From: Neoscytalidium dimidiatum
Lineage: Eukaryota; Ascomycota; Dothideomycetes; Botryosphaeriales; Botryosphaeriaceae
DNA length: 64,000 nucleotides
Assembly: GCA_037367355.1 (NCBI GenBank)
Contig: CM074702.1
Coordinates: forward strand, 2,356,001 to 2,420,000
Reading direction: 5' to 3'
The position numbers and the translations under genes were made by a program. Below the pieces are notes generated by a model. The model worked only from the letters and a program-made list of their open reading frames with translations, searched no databases and was not told the origin of the DNA. Every line of letters begins with the position of its first letter. Position 1 is the first letter of the stretch. This document shows, piece by piece, positions 11,555-23,264 of this stretch.

Positions 11555-13838
11555 CGTTGTGAAGACCAATGACGCGGCAGACTAAAACTCTGTTGCCGAA
11601 CAAGGTCAAACGTAGGAAGCTGATGGAGTTTAGTAAACAGCTCTCGCTAGCGTGCTGACGCCATGCAGGTTAAACTGACGGACACTACCATCGCGCCCTC
11701 GCGATCTGGTGTTGGTGTGGGCAGCTCTGCTTCGTATGGATTCCCACGAATAGCCAGATCAAGCATGTCCGATACGGCGTGAAAGATCATCCATGATCGG
11801 TCGCAAGCTTTCGTAATGGCAGATAGCAACAAAGCTTGATACAGTCAAGAAGGCGTGAGGCTTGTAGCGAAGTTGCGGAGGAATCCGAGACTTCGGTCTC
11901 TGATGCAGGCTGCTCGGATAGGTATAGCGCGGGATTGGGAACCTCGAACGTCATTGAACAAGTGGAATCAGCTTCGAATTGAATCGTAATTGATTCTGAA
12001 TTGATTCCGGATACGTCGAGAACGCGATGCTGCTGCCGATCTCCGCCTCTCTTGCCTCTGACACATTTAGTCGTTCTCGACCAACAAGTAGATGAAGGGG
12101 TTCCGGAATAAGATTTCTTCTCCTTGGGAGCTAAAGTTACATGCCGAGGGACGAGCCCCGAGAGTTTCAAAGCCAGCGATACTTTTACCACATATTTGGA
12201 TAATTGACCTTTTTTAAACTGCTCAGCCACAATTCTAGCGCTCACCCTTCGCCAAAACTGGCAACGTTTCTCCTACAACCTCGAACATAGCAAATATGTG
12301 CTCTGTCCTGTCATTGCCTCAGCCACCCTCACCCCGGATCCTGTTATCGATCTTATCTTACGACGTATAGAGGGATATTGGCTGTAGCATCTTTCCATGC
12401 CAGCTGTCGGCGACTATAGCGAGCAGTTCTTCCTGAGCATGCGTCTGGTGTAGTCAAGGACAAAGACGTCAGCAGCACGGACACACCCCCACACCTTGAC
12501 AAGACACCCGTCTATCCATCCATCCGAGCGCTACTCAGACACGCCCAGACGTGCTATCATAAACATCTAGAGTGGATGTCTCACCCAAGACGTCCGAAGT
12601 TGCGCACCACCCACCCACCAACACACCCACAATCCCACGACAACCTCGAACGTCTGAAAATGCCGAACCACCCGCCCATCGCGAGACCCGAGCGCTTGGC
12701 CTGCACTACTCTGTTCTGATCAGCGTCGTTGAAAAACAGCGAAAAAAAAAAAAAAGGTGCCGCCCTACCCGTCTCCCAAGCCATTCCTACCCGGATACTC
12801 GGACTCGGGGGGGTGGAGAAAAAGCCCAGGCCTCAGCCACCGACCCTCCCGCCCGCACGAGGCCGCAACGGGGATAGTATGGGGATGCGAGGGACAGGAC
12901 AGCAAACAGCACCCCACGGTACCCAACTTCGGACGTCTGAAGTCTGTATCCAGCTAGGAGGGGGTGGAAAAAAAAAGGCTCGGGTGCCGGGAAGGGGTCC
13001 AAACGGCGGTCCGAGGGTCGGAGTTGGGAGGAGGGGGGAAATGGTAAGTTCCATACGACGTTCGACGTTGCGGGCGAAGCTGTTCCTTCCGACGACTCCC
13101 CGGCCCTTGGAGGAGGCAGGTAGGCTTACGGGAGGGGTTTCGGTAAGGTATTTTTTGAGACGTAATGGGTAAATGGGAAGGGATCAGATCGCGTGGCACG
13201 TTTTGGTTATTGACGCGTCGACAATGCGGCCCACGTGCCGCGCATGATAGTCCCTGCGGGATGGTACTGCTTGCAGGATTTACCCGTGGAACGTCCCGAC
13301 GCCACCACCTTCGGCAATCGACCTTAGTCATGGATCACGGCCCTCTTTGCTGACGCGTATATTTTGCATGGAGCCGCTGTCACCTATGCGTACTGGGTGT
13401 GCGCATATCCACGCTCCTAATGGTCATCTTTCTATCGGAATGCAGATTACCAACAGACGGGCGTAGCATCTTTCCTATCGTCACCAAAGACCCCAATGCG
13501 TCAAACACGACTGAATGCCTATAGGCTTTTTGAAGGCATTCAATGCTGTTGATCGAATGCTTTTCCCTCTCCTGTATCCTACAAGCTTCTCCTTTCCAGA
13601 ATAGTACACAAGCAATGGCCCATCATCCCATCTTACAGCACCAGACGCAACCAGCGTCCACATAATAATAATAATACAGATCCCTCAGGCTCCGTCCTCC
13701 CAGACTATCCACATCTGAGCCATCAATGAATAACGCCTGAGTAACCACCTCGGACCATTCGCACCCTAGCAATGGATAACTCACCCCAGACCGAATCCAT
13801 CCTTCCTGAACCCCAACACAACGATGAACTCACCCCCT
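11555..13838. other. Intergenic with GC-rich, repeat-bearing segment
   Basis: About 2.3 kb without a supported gene. From about 12.57 to 13.15 kb the sequence is GC-rich with A runs (12739-12753, 12968-12976) and recurring GACGTC cores. The 15-mer AGACGTCCGAAGTTG at 12588-12602 reappears inverted at 12924-12938. A 152-residue minus-strand frame at 12245-11787 starts with GTG and shows no domain; I did not call it. Confidence 0.5.
12588..12938. repeat. 15-bp perfect inverted repeat enclosing ~320 bp
   Basis: AGACGTCCGAAGTTG at 12588-12602 and its reverse complement CAACTTCGGACGTCT at 12924-12938. The similarity does not extend beyond the arms. Both contain GACGTC, a core bound by bZIP/ATF-type factors. 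No target-site duplication was seen, so a transposon origin is unsupported. Confidence 0.5.
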
Positions 13839-16800
13839 TCAGTGCCCCGCCGCCCCGACAACCTTCCTATTCCGCTTCACCGCCGCGTTCAACTTCTTCG
13901 TGAACTCGTTCGCCCGCTGCTTCTCGGCGTTCAGCTCGCGCTCCACCTCCTGCAAGCTGAGCACGGGTCCGCCGCTCCCCACAGCAGCAGCAGCACCACC
14001 ACCACCACCACCACCGACAACGCCCTTCTGGCCCTTCGCCCCGCCAGGGAACCCGCCCTTCCCGAGCTCGATCCCGAGCACCGGCGCCGCCGCATCGCTC
14101 AGGGTGATGCCGTTCACGCTGATGTAGTGGCTCTCGAACGGTGCGGAGAGCAGGCTGCCGCCCTGCACGCTCGGCAAGCCACCACCCGCTGCCGCCGTTG
14201 TTGTTGTCGTCGTGGTGGTGGCGGTGGTAGCCGTCGAGCTGGTCGACGCGGACAGCGCGGTCGCGGCGGCCGCGCGGTCCGCGTTGTCGATGGCGGTGAC
14301 GCCGCCGCCACCGCCGATGCCGATGCCGATGTCCTCGGGCAGGGCGGCGCTGGTGGGCGAGGCGGGCATGATGAACTCGTCGTTGTAGTTGGCGGCCTCG
14401 TCGAAGACGCGGGCAGCGGCGGCGGCGGCGGCGGCGGCGGCAGCAGCAGCAGCACCGGTACCGCCGCCGCCGCCACTACCACCACCGCTCCCGTGGGATG
14501 ACGCCGCGGCTTGGGCGGCTTGGGCGGCTTGGGCGGCGGCCTTTTGCAGGGCGGCCTGGGTCTGGCGCAGGGTGTTGGCCTTCTCGACGACGGCGCGGAC
14601 GTTGAGGTTGCGGACGATGCGGTCGAGGTCGAAGTGCGGCTCGCGCGTGGGGTGCCACCTGGTGGGCGCGCCGGCCGACTGCCGCAGCGCGCGCTCAAGC
14701 TCGAGGTACCTGTCTTCTTCCTGCTCCGACAGGCCGCGCAGGATGGTGCCGTCGGGCGTGATCAGCACGCGCGACGAGATGCGGCCGTCCTCGCCGCCCA
14801 GCCGCTGCGGCTCGTGCCGGTCCAGCACCGCCTTGATCATCTCGTCCGTCAGCGTGTACTGCCGGTCGCGGTTGGGCACGTCCTGCAGCGTCATCTGCCG
14901 CTCGTTCGGCCCGCCCTGCGGGAACGACTTCCACATCCCCTCCAGCGTCTCGTGCGAGATGGCCCCCTCGGCCAACAGCTTCGCGATGATGGAGGCGGGC
15001 GTTGCCGCCGGCTTCGGCGGCTCCGCTGCTGGAGCTGGGGCAACGGGAGCGGCAGGAACAGGCTCTACGGGTTCGGCCGGCTTGTCCTTGTCCTTATCCG
15101 CGAAGGCCGCGACGGTCGCGCTTTCGATCTGGTTCTCTGGCATTGACGAGGCCTTCTCCGCCGGTCCCGGTGTGCCTGTGCGGCTCTCGGACGGTGTCGA
15201 CGCTGCAGTTTTCGCGGCTGCCTTGGCGGGCTTAGGCCTTTTCTCTTTCTTCTTGCGCGTCTGGATGCCCTCGATCTGGACGGGCTCCTCGCTTGGAGTG
15301 CGCGACTCCTTATTGAGACCCAACTCCACCTCCGTCATCTGTCTGGCACGTTCCTGTCGCTCCTTTTTCGCCTGACTCTTCGTCTTGATGCGCTGCGGCG
15401 CCGACCCAACTCTGTTTCCCGGAGGCGGGGAACTGGCGCGCGACAAGGACGCCGACGTCATCGAGGCATTGTCCGACACGAACTCGCTGAGGGGAGTGCC
15501 AGGCTGGTTGATTGACGCGACGCTGGGCTGCCGCGAGCGGATGCTCACCACACTGGGCGGGATCACAGCGGTTGCGGGCGCTGACGAGGCGCTTAGTGCG
15601 GGTGGTGTTTCGGTCTTGGGCGTATTCGTAATGCGCATGATTTGGGGGCCTGTCCGCTTGAGCGGTGATCCCGTGGTAGCACCAGTGGGCGTACCGGGGC
15701 GTGAAGTGGATGTTGCTGTGATGGACATGGCGCGAGGATTCTTAGCTGCGGCTTCAGTGGCTGAAGAAATAAGGCTATCCGATGGAATTGGCTCCTTCTT
15801 AGGGATTTGCAAAGGGCCAGGGTGCTGACGCTTCGCACTCGACATGGACGACTTCGTCTCCGGCCTGACAATGGGAGAGGCTTGGCCCACTTTGAGAGGA
15901 GATGACGGTACACTGCCAGCCTTGGACTCAGCGACAACTTGAGCGATGGTCTTCTCGACTTTAGCGGGCGAGGGCTGGCTCTCCTCCTTTTTCGCTACTG
16001 TGAGGGCCACATCTTCTGAAACGGTGTCCTTCGACTTGGCTTTGCCTTTGTCGCTAAGTTTTGGGGTCTCGACCTTGGGCGATGGATCCGCTCTCGCTCT
16101 TATCGGGGTCACGACCGTTGTCTGCACTTTACCTGGGATTGACTTGGTGATGGTTGGCGTCTTAAAGGCTTCAGTGCTGACTTCGGTTGCCTTACTGCGT
16201 TCGGACTCCTTGGTGTTCTTTCGCGCTGGTGTTCCTGAGCGAGATGTCGGCAGTGGAAGATCAGGTACCACTGGTGTGATAGCATGAGGCGTCGAGGCGT
16301 GCGGAGTAGGAATGCCCGGTGGAGGACGTATCGAAGCACTGGATGGAGTGCCTACTCTGCTGACCGGAGCGGAGAGGCCCGGGGGCACCGTTGGCGTAGC
16401 GCGACGAGGCTGCTCGAATAGATATGCAAGGTCCGCGGGATGCATCGGCTGCATCTCAGGTTCGCCGACAAGGGCATCGACGCTCCTTGACAGAGGATCC
16501 TGGTCACCTACTGCTCCGGCAAAATTAGCAGTTAGTATAGCCGTGTTGATGAGTGACGTAGGTAATCGACGATGCGAGTGAATACGCTGGAAATTGCTCA
16601 AATACTGGGCGCTTGAAAGCAAATGCAACAACATATGGGGCAATGATTTCTCCACGTCTTCGTCACGGCCAGAGCAACAATCAAGGAGCCATCAAAAGGT
16701 CTGATTATTCTGTGAGTGAAACGCCATCTCCGAGGTGGCTGGAAGGGAATTTACGTACATAGGATGGCCATGACGAAGACGAAGAGAAGGACATGCTGTC

Positions 16801-19657
16801 GGACCTAAGAAGGTAGCGACGCATCGCCCGTAAGCTCAATGAGGCAGAATGAAAATCGGATGCCATAAAGCCCAACCATAAAAAGCCTGCCGACCGCTCA
16901 TTGCCAGCTTGGACATGAGATCCCGATTCCGCCGCAAAAACTCCAGAGGCCACCCTAAGGCCAGCCGGCCGGGTACGAGCCAATGCATCGCTTTCCCACC
17001 AGAAAAACGCCATTATAGCCTGCAAAAGAGCAAACAAGGAAAATAAGATGACAATGAAGGGGAAAGACGCCAGGAAACTACCATCTACTAAAGCCACCGT
17101 TGTACACGGAGGAGAACCCACCTTGACCCTGGCCAGCGTACAGCCCCTGACCGACCATAGCTCCGCCCTGATGCAACCTGGCCTGCAAAATACTCGGGTC
17201 GGCAACATCAACTACACCACCTCCGGAGGAGGAAGTGTTAGCATGTCTGTGCTTCTTCCCCTTCTTCTTCTGCTTCTGGGAACCAGACTCCTGGTATACG
17301 CCAGGCTGAGGTCCATAGGGGAAGTTCAGAAGGCCAGGGGCTGGACTAGGCGTAGAAGTCGCGGTGGGGTTCTGGTGCAAGAAAGAAGGGAACATTAACT
17401 CACGCTTGCCAGTATCGTGCAGCTGGCTGCCGCCAGCGTTGCCACTCCGACCCCGGAGGAGCTCTCTCATCGCATCTTCCTGAGCATTTCTACCCATGGC
17501 ATTGGCACCGTAGCCCACTCCACTAGTAGCAAAGCCATGACCTTGACCGAACATGCCACCGCCACTGATGGGGGGAGTACCAGTCGTCTTCAAGCCCGGA
17601 GGAGGGCCTTGGACACTGCTGGAGTAGAACTGTTGGCCCAGAGGCTGGTGCTGCGAGAGCTGGCCGAAATGGCTGTTTGGCGGCATCATGGAAGATTGCT
17701 GGTTCATGAGCTTGGCATTGGCAACAGGCTTGACGGTTGCGGAAGCACTGTTGCTGTCATTGGCGAAAGTGAAGCGAGAGGTGTGTCTGGCATGACCTCC
17801 AGCGTTGCCCTGCATACCGGGCTGCATCTGGGATTGAGCACTTTGGAAGAGATTGTTGTTGCCCTGGTTGTTGGCAGACTTGAACTGCTGCAGGAGTAGC
17901 TGCTGCTGTTGCTGAGTCGTAAGTCCGCGGTTGAGTCCCAGGTTTGCCATTTGTTCCGAGAGGCCGAAGTTCTGATCCAAGCCGAGGGTAGAGCCGCCGA
18001 GAGACTGTTGGCCGGGTGCTTGAATAGCGTGCTGCTGTCCATGACCGACATCGGCCCGCTCCTCCGGCTCGCCACCGAGCTGCATGCTGCCTCCACCAGT
18101 AGCCTCCTCCTGTTCTTGCTGTGCAAGTGCGGCTTCCCGGAGCGCCTGCGCTTCGGCCTCTAGCCTCTGTCGCTCTTCCGCCTCCTTCTCCTTCAGGGCC
18201 TTCCTCCGCTCACCACCATTCATATCGAATAGAGGGGGGAAATTAGAGATTACCCGTAGTTCCTCATCCTTCAATGAATTCGTCGAAAAAACGAAAGCCA
18301 ACCCCGTGCCAGAAAGGTTCTTCAAAATCTCGTCCAGTTCTGACTTGGGCTTTGTCGGTTGGGCTGGAGGCTGCTCGGTTGTTTCCTTCGGCGGTTCTGC
18401 GGGCGTTGCATTCTCTTTCGCCTTGCCAGCCTTCTTAGACTTGGGTTCTTCCGTCTTAGCTGGGGCTGCGAGTGTAACATTGGTATCCTTCGGGCTGTTT
18501 CCAGAAACGCTTGTCGGTTGGCTGGTGCGGCGGGGCTGGGTAGTTGGCGGAGGCTTGTTGGCCCAACTTGCGTGCGAGGGTAAACCGGGACCATCTTGGG
18601 AACCATTTGATCCATCGTGGCTCTCTTGCCGCTTCATCGGTTGGGTTGCAGCTGCGACTGACTGCGGAGCATGCTGAGGCGGAGGTTGCGGGTGGGGATG
18701 AGTTGAGGACGATGCGCGAGCCTGGTTGGGGTTCTGCGTGGAGATGACATTCATCGATGAGAGGTCCTGCCTCGTGAAGCTATCACTTTCTTCGCCCGGT
18801 TCATGAAGAAACATGCAATTACGATTATTGCATTGCTCGTTGCGGAGGTATGCGGAGCAGTACTTGGTGGTTCCATACTGAGCCCTGTAAAGTGCGTCAG
18901 AAAAAGCATAATTTGAGCCTCGTGCTCTGTACCTACCTCAAGACCCTGTCTCCGTTTACTGAACCGTCCACAGCAGCAATGCAAGTGGCCGCGTCTTCTT
19001 TTCTGGCAAATGTAACGTACACACCCACCGATTGTTGAGGGTGCGACGTGTCCTTGGCCTTACTCACGACGATCTTGATAATTTTGCCATATTGACCGAA
19101 ATACTGGTCTCCGCGTAGTGTCTCCAACAGTTTATCTTCTCTTGTGGTGGGGTTGAGACCTGTAACGTAGACGAGGTTCTTCTGGACGACGCGTAGGCCA
19201 GCGAGGTGTTTCCGACTTAACGAGTCGGCCTCACGCTTTTGTGCCTCCTTCTGGCGAGCAGCAGCTTTCTTCTTGGCTTGCTGGGCGAGGTCGGCTTTGT
19301 AGTTGGCCATCCTAGGATTATATCAGTGTAACTGGCTCGAGCGGCGGGGATGCGGGCAACCCACTCTTCCGGACTGATGACCTTCCACTCTATGCTCTTC
19401 TCGTCGTAAGGCCGGCGACATGCGGGGCAGAGGCCGTTCATGGTTGTCTTGATGTTGTTGTAGCAGAACTGGCATATCTACAGCGGTGCAGGTCAGTACA
19501 GGGCTGCGCAAACGGCGACGGGGCGCGGCGGGCGTACCTGGTAGCCGCATGGACAGGGCTTGAAGTTCTTGTCGGAAAGGTCGAACTCCTCAACACAGAG
19601 GGGGCAGAGCTCCTCCTCTTCATCGTCGATGAACTGGTCTACCTGTGCGCGAGACAT
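13839..19657 (-). CDS. NOT4: CCR4-NOT E3 ubiquitin ligase subunit NOT4
   Basis: Minus strand, proposed exons 19657-19538, 19477-19365, 19311-18937, 18884-17082, 16804-16755, 16507-13839; 1709 residues. A C4C4 RING (Cys 18, 21, 35, 37, 42, 45, 57, 60) is followed by a basic helical linker, an RRM (~122-205, VYVTGL and GKIIKIVV) and a C-X8-C-X4-C-X3-H zinc finger (Cys212-His230). NOT4 ubiquitinates stalled nascent chains and ribosomal proteins and is part of the CCR4-NOT deadenylase complex. Beyond residue ~800 the protein is long and disordered. It carries a PGTPLSEFVSDNASM block, a SKTKSQAKKERQERA-like basic block, an RVLITPDGTILRGLSEQEE block, an alanine run and a C-terminal coiled coil ending in NAAVKRNRK. 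These match what I recall of the fungal NOT4 C-terminus, hence the single-gene model. Exons 1-4 are firm. The 50-nt exon 5 and its two junctions are inferred from phase (acceptor TTCTTAG, donor GTAAAT, branch CTAAC). Confidence 0.85.
14408..14456. repeat. GGC/GCA triplet run coding polyalanine in NOT4
   Basis: A run of GCN triplets on the minus strand codes more than ten consecutive alanines in the disordered C-terminal part of NOT4. It is likely to vary in length between strains. Confidence 0.8.
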
Positions 19658-20092
19658 GATGTGCGGCGATGGAGGGCGGTGGTGGCGCGCGCGGAGCGTG
19701 TTATGCAGGAGAGGTGCGGATGCGCAGATTGAGCGTCGGAAAGCCGGCGCAGAGGAATGCAGTTGAAGACAGGCAACAAAGCAGAAGAACGCCGGCCGTG
19801 AGCGGGAGTCAGGAGAGGTCGTTATGCGTGGGCGAGGAGATGCGGAAGGAGGTGGTCGTGGAAGCGGTCCGGGAACAAACCGCCCGGCCTGGTACAGCTT
19901 TGCTCTTGCCCTGCCCAGCGATCACGTGAGTGCCGCGAGCGCGGTTAGCGGCCAGTAGCCGCGCCGGCATTTACAATGACCTCGACGATTGCATAGCACC
20001 CATCACCACCAGCTGCTGCCCCCTGCCATTGGCCTCGTCCGTAGCATCCCACGAGCGCCGTACGGCTCCCCCGGTCTCCTCCCCCGTCCACC
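19658..20092. promoter_or_regulatory. Shared divergent promoter, NOT4 / complex I 30 kDa subunit
   Basis: A 435-bp gap separates the two head-to-head start codons. It contains the palindrome TCACGTGA at 19922-19929, a binding site type for Cbf1-like bHLH proteins, which in fungi are linked to respiratory and sulphur genes. No TATA box was seen for either gene, as is usual for housekeeping genes. Confidence 0.5.
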
Positions 20093-21157
20093 ATGAGCCT
20101 CCGTCTCTCCAGCAGTCGCGCGTTCGGCGCTGCGCTGCGCTCTGCCGGCTCCTCCGTGCGGCCCATCGCTGCCCGCAGCTTCACTACCACCATCATGCGC
20201 GCGAAGCCATCCGATGCCGATGTTCCGAACATGCGTGTACGCCAACAAGCACTGTGCCGAATTGGACGTGTACTAACGTCTGCCCTAGCATGCGGAGCGC
20301 GCCGACCCCGGCCCTCTAAAGGCGCCTATCGTCAACCCGGCGGATAAGTACACGGAGAAGGGCGAGGCTCTCCACAAGTACGGCCAGTACCTGCTGTCGT
20401 GTTTGCCGAAATACATTCAACAGTAAGCATCTCTTGTATACCCATTGACGCAGCCGTTGACGAATCCATAGATTCTCTGTCTGGAAGGACGAGTTGACCA
20501 TCTACATTCCGCCGCAGGGTGTGATTCCCGTCTTTTCTTTCCTCAAGTACCACACCGCTGCCGAGTACACACAGGTCAGCGATATCACCGCTGTCGATTT
20601 CCCCACCAAGGACCAGCGTTTTGAGGTCGTCTACAACCTTCTCAGCGTTCGCCACAACTCCCGCATCAGGGTTAAGACGTACGCCGACGAAGCTACCCCA
20701 GTTCCCAGCATCACTAGCCTGTATGACGGTGCCAACTGGTATGAGAGGGAGGTTTATGATCTGTTTGGTGTCTTCTTTGTTGGCCACCCCGACTTGAGGA
20801 GAATTATGACGGATTATGGTTTTGATGGACATCCATTGAGGAAGGATTTCCCCATGACGGGCTACACAGAGATTCGCTATGATGAGGAGAAGAAGAGGAT
20901 CGTTGTTGAGCCGCTCGAATTGACCCAGGCCTACAGGAACTTTAGGGTCAGTTATTTGGATTTTGTACGTCTTGGACAATTAGCTAACCGTTTTTGTAGG
21001 GTGGGAGCTCCGCTTGGGAGCCAGTTGGTGCTGGTGAAGACAGGAAGCCTGAGAGCGTGAGTCTACGATACCAGACTATTTATAGATGTTTACTAATGTC
21101 GAGCAGTTCAAGCTCCCGACGCCCAAGCCTGAGCCGCCGAAGGAGGAGAAGAAATAA
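20093..21157 (+). CDS. nuo-31: NADH:ubiquinone oxidoreductase 30 kDa subunit, mitochondrial
   Basis: Exons 20093-20236, 20289-20422, 20472-20946, 21000-21056 and 21107-21157; 286 residues. It is the nuclear-coded complex I subunit NDUFS3/NuoC (Neurospora 30.4 kDa subunit), part of the hydrophilic arm of the respiratory chain in the mitochondrial matrix. The first ~30 residues form an Arg/Ser-rich presequence without acidic residues. The body has the family signature [16 protein letters not shown], followed by [18 protein letters not shown], and ends in a Lys/Glu/Pro tail. Length is normal for fungal orthologues. All splice junctions keep phase and reproduce the conserved sequence (for example NMR|HAER, IQQ|FSVW, NFR|GGSS). 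It shares a short divergent promoter with NOT4. Confidence 0.96.
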
Positions 21158-22474
21158 GATAACACGACTTGTAAACCTTGTAAATCTATTTCTTCCAATT
21201 TGTCAGGAAAACACCGAGATACCGGTATGCAAGACGCTAGACGTTTTCTAAGATAGGAGGATATCTCGCCGTTGTCTAATTGTGTTCAAAGCCAGAGGCA
21301 ACCTTGAGTTGACGCCGTGATGTCGACGATGGATCCATCTGGGATGACTGAAAATCGAGGGGAAGACTGAGCTACCACATTGAGGCTAGAGACTCACATG
21401 TAGGAAGTTCCATATGTGTTATGGCTCATGCGTCACCAGGCTAGACCGAAATTCTGAAGAACAGTATCATTGATCATTGTCTGAGCTGTTTCATGACGCG
21501 AGGGCTGCTGCTCAGCTTGTGTGCTTCGTACCGCTCTCATATAGCCATTCAGAGAGGAACGAATCCCGGCCAACATCTCCGTAACGCTTCGGGCGGTTTT
21601 CTAAAAGCACAATCACAGGGACGTGTTGATTCAACCAGAGTAGCAAAAGGAAGTGAGAGGGCCAAATTATAGAAGGTCGAATTCGCACTTTTCGGATCAA
21701 GTCACACCACAATAGCAGCAAACTGAAATCATCGTTCAGCTCTCATTGCGATCCACCAGGGGTGTGATGGCTACTTATGGATTGCATTGTGCGAAAGTCT
21801 TGATCCTGTCGAAGTAGTCATTCGGATGCAAAAATCACTACTGCTACCCACTATTTATGCACAGGCGACCGCTTCAACTCACTATATTTGCTTTGACATG
21901 CCGCAGTGTACAGAGTTATTTCTATTATTACCCAATTTTATGCCTGACTACTGATCTTTAAAAGATGCGGAATCGCTCCCGCTACAACACAATGTGAATC
22001 GTAGCTCACGCGCTAAGCCACCTGTAGATATTGCCTATCTAGGTAATAACTTCAACTCTGCAGCAATTCCCTAGCGTGGGCCATCGCTCCAGACCGTACG
22101 ATTGTGCGACTGGTGCATTTTCCTTGCTATTTCACTCGCTGCCATGCTGCAACGAACGCCGGCTAAAGAAATTCCAGCCCATAATATTGGAGCCCGTGTT
22201 ATTAGCATCGTCACGCAAACTCCTTCTTCCAGCATACAGCCGTATGCTGTATTGGCACGTCAGCTGCCGCCAAGTGTGCGCCCCGCACGCCACTTTTGAC
22301 TCGGCCCGCAACAGGTCGGGGGAGGGGAAAAATATAAAGATGATGCCATCACCATGCATCAAGCTCGCCTCCACGACATCTCCAATCACGAAACAGATGC
22401 GCCTCCTTGCATCCACGTTCAACTTGTTCACCCTATCCCTCTTCCCGCTCTCATACTCATCCCAAACATCCGCC
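21158..22474. other. Intergenic, no gene seen
   Basis: About 1.3 kb, AT-rich around 21.7-22.1 kb, between the complex I gene and the DUF1349 gene. It presumably holds the 3' UTR of the first and the promoter of the second. No open frame with domain or splice support. Confidence 0.5.
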
Positions 22475-23264
22475 ATGCCCAATGCCACCTTCACTATTAC
22501 TGCCCCGCCTGGCACCGACATCTGGCGCAAGCCGCCTAGCACAAACAGGTGCGTCCATCCACCCGTCACCACACCCACATAACCAACACCAACCTCCGCC
22601 TAGCTTCAACGCTCCGACCACCGGCCTCCTCCCCAACGACGCCCCGGTCCCACTAAAATCCTTCCAACGCGCCCGCGTCACCGTAAGCATTTCCCCATCC
22701 GGACCCCAAATCTCCCTTTCGCGCAGAAAAGAAGGTAGCTGGAAAGAACACTGACCACGCCGTCTGACTCCCAGTTCTCCGGCCCCTGGACGACGCGCTA
22801 CGACCAAGGCGGGCTGCTGCTGCACGCGACGAAGCCCGACGGCACGACGCAGGACCGCTGGCTCAAGACGGGCGTCGAGTTCTACCGCTCGCAGCCGTAC
22901 CTGAGCACCGTCGCGACGCTGACGTACTCGGACTGGAGCATCGCGCCGCCGGCGGACGCATCCGTCAGCGCGAGCGTCACGGTGGAGGTGCGGAGGGAGA
23001 CGGACGAGTTGGGGACGAGCTTGTGGGTGTACGAGGTTGTCGGGGAGGAGCTACGGCCGTTGAGGGAGTGCACGTGGTGGTTTGCGGAGGAGGGGGACGG
23101 GTGGGTCGTGGATGTTAGGGCTATGGCGGTAGGTGGGATTTCTTCCTGTATCAGGAATTTTACTAATTGGCGGTTTGCAGGCGCGGCCGGCGGAAAAGGA
23201 GAGTGTGGTGGGAGCGGAAGGATTAGTAGTGAGCTTTTCGGATGTGGAAGTGGAGGTTAAGTGA
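22475..23264 (+). CDS. DUF1349 family protein (concanavalin-A-like fold)
   Basis: Exons 22475-22548, 22604-22682, 22775-23128 and 23181-23264; 196 residues. The N-terminus reads TFTITAPPGTDIWRKPPST and continues after splicing with FNAPTTG, SFQRARVTFSGPWTTRYDQGGLLL and WLKTGVEFY. This is the usual pattern of DUF1349 proteins, the group that includes yeast YJR/Ree1-like proteins ('regulation of enolase 1'). The fold is a jelly-roll related to concanavalin A; the biochemical role is not established. There is no signal peptide, so it is probably cytosolic. An in-frame Met lies upstream, but the chosen start fits the family N-terminus. The last exon gives an acidic Val-rich end (SDVEVEVK). Confidence 0.88.

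Noticed and set aside
11787..12245. 152-residue minus-strand frame
   Set aside because: Starts with GTG, no recognisable domain, no splice partners; lies upstream of the zinc-cluster gene.
13839..16655. Separate gene for the 13.8-16.6 kb minus frame
   Set aside because: Its blocks match the C-terminal part of fungal NOT4 as I recall it, the frame has no good ATG at its 5' end, and phase-true splicing to exon 4 exists. The two-gene model remains possible and is noted in the findings.
16705..17211. 168-residue minus-strand frame with a hydrophobic stretch between the two NOT4 parts
   Set aside because: Its start overlaps NOT4 exon 4 in another phase, and part of it lies in the proposed NOT4 intron; no domain. 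Only the piece around 16804-16755 is used, as a NOT4 micro-exon.
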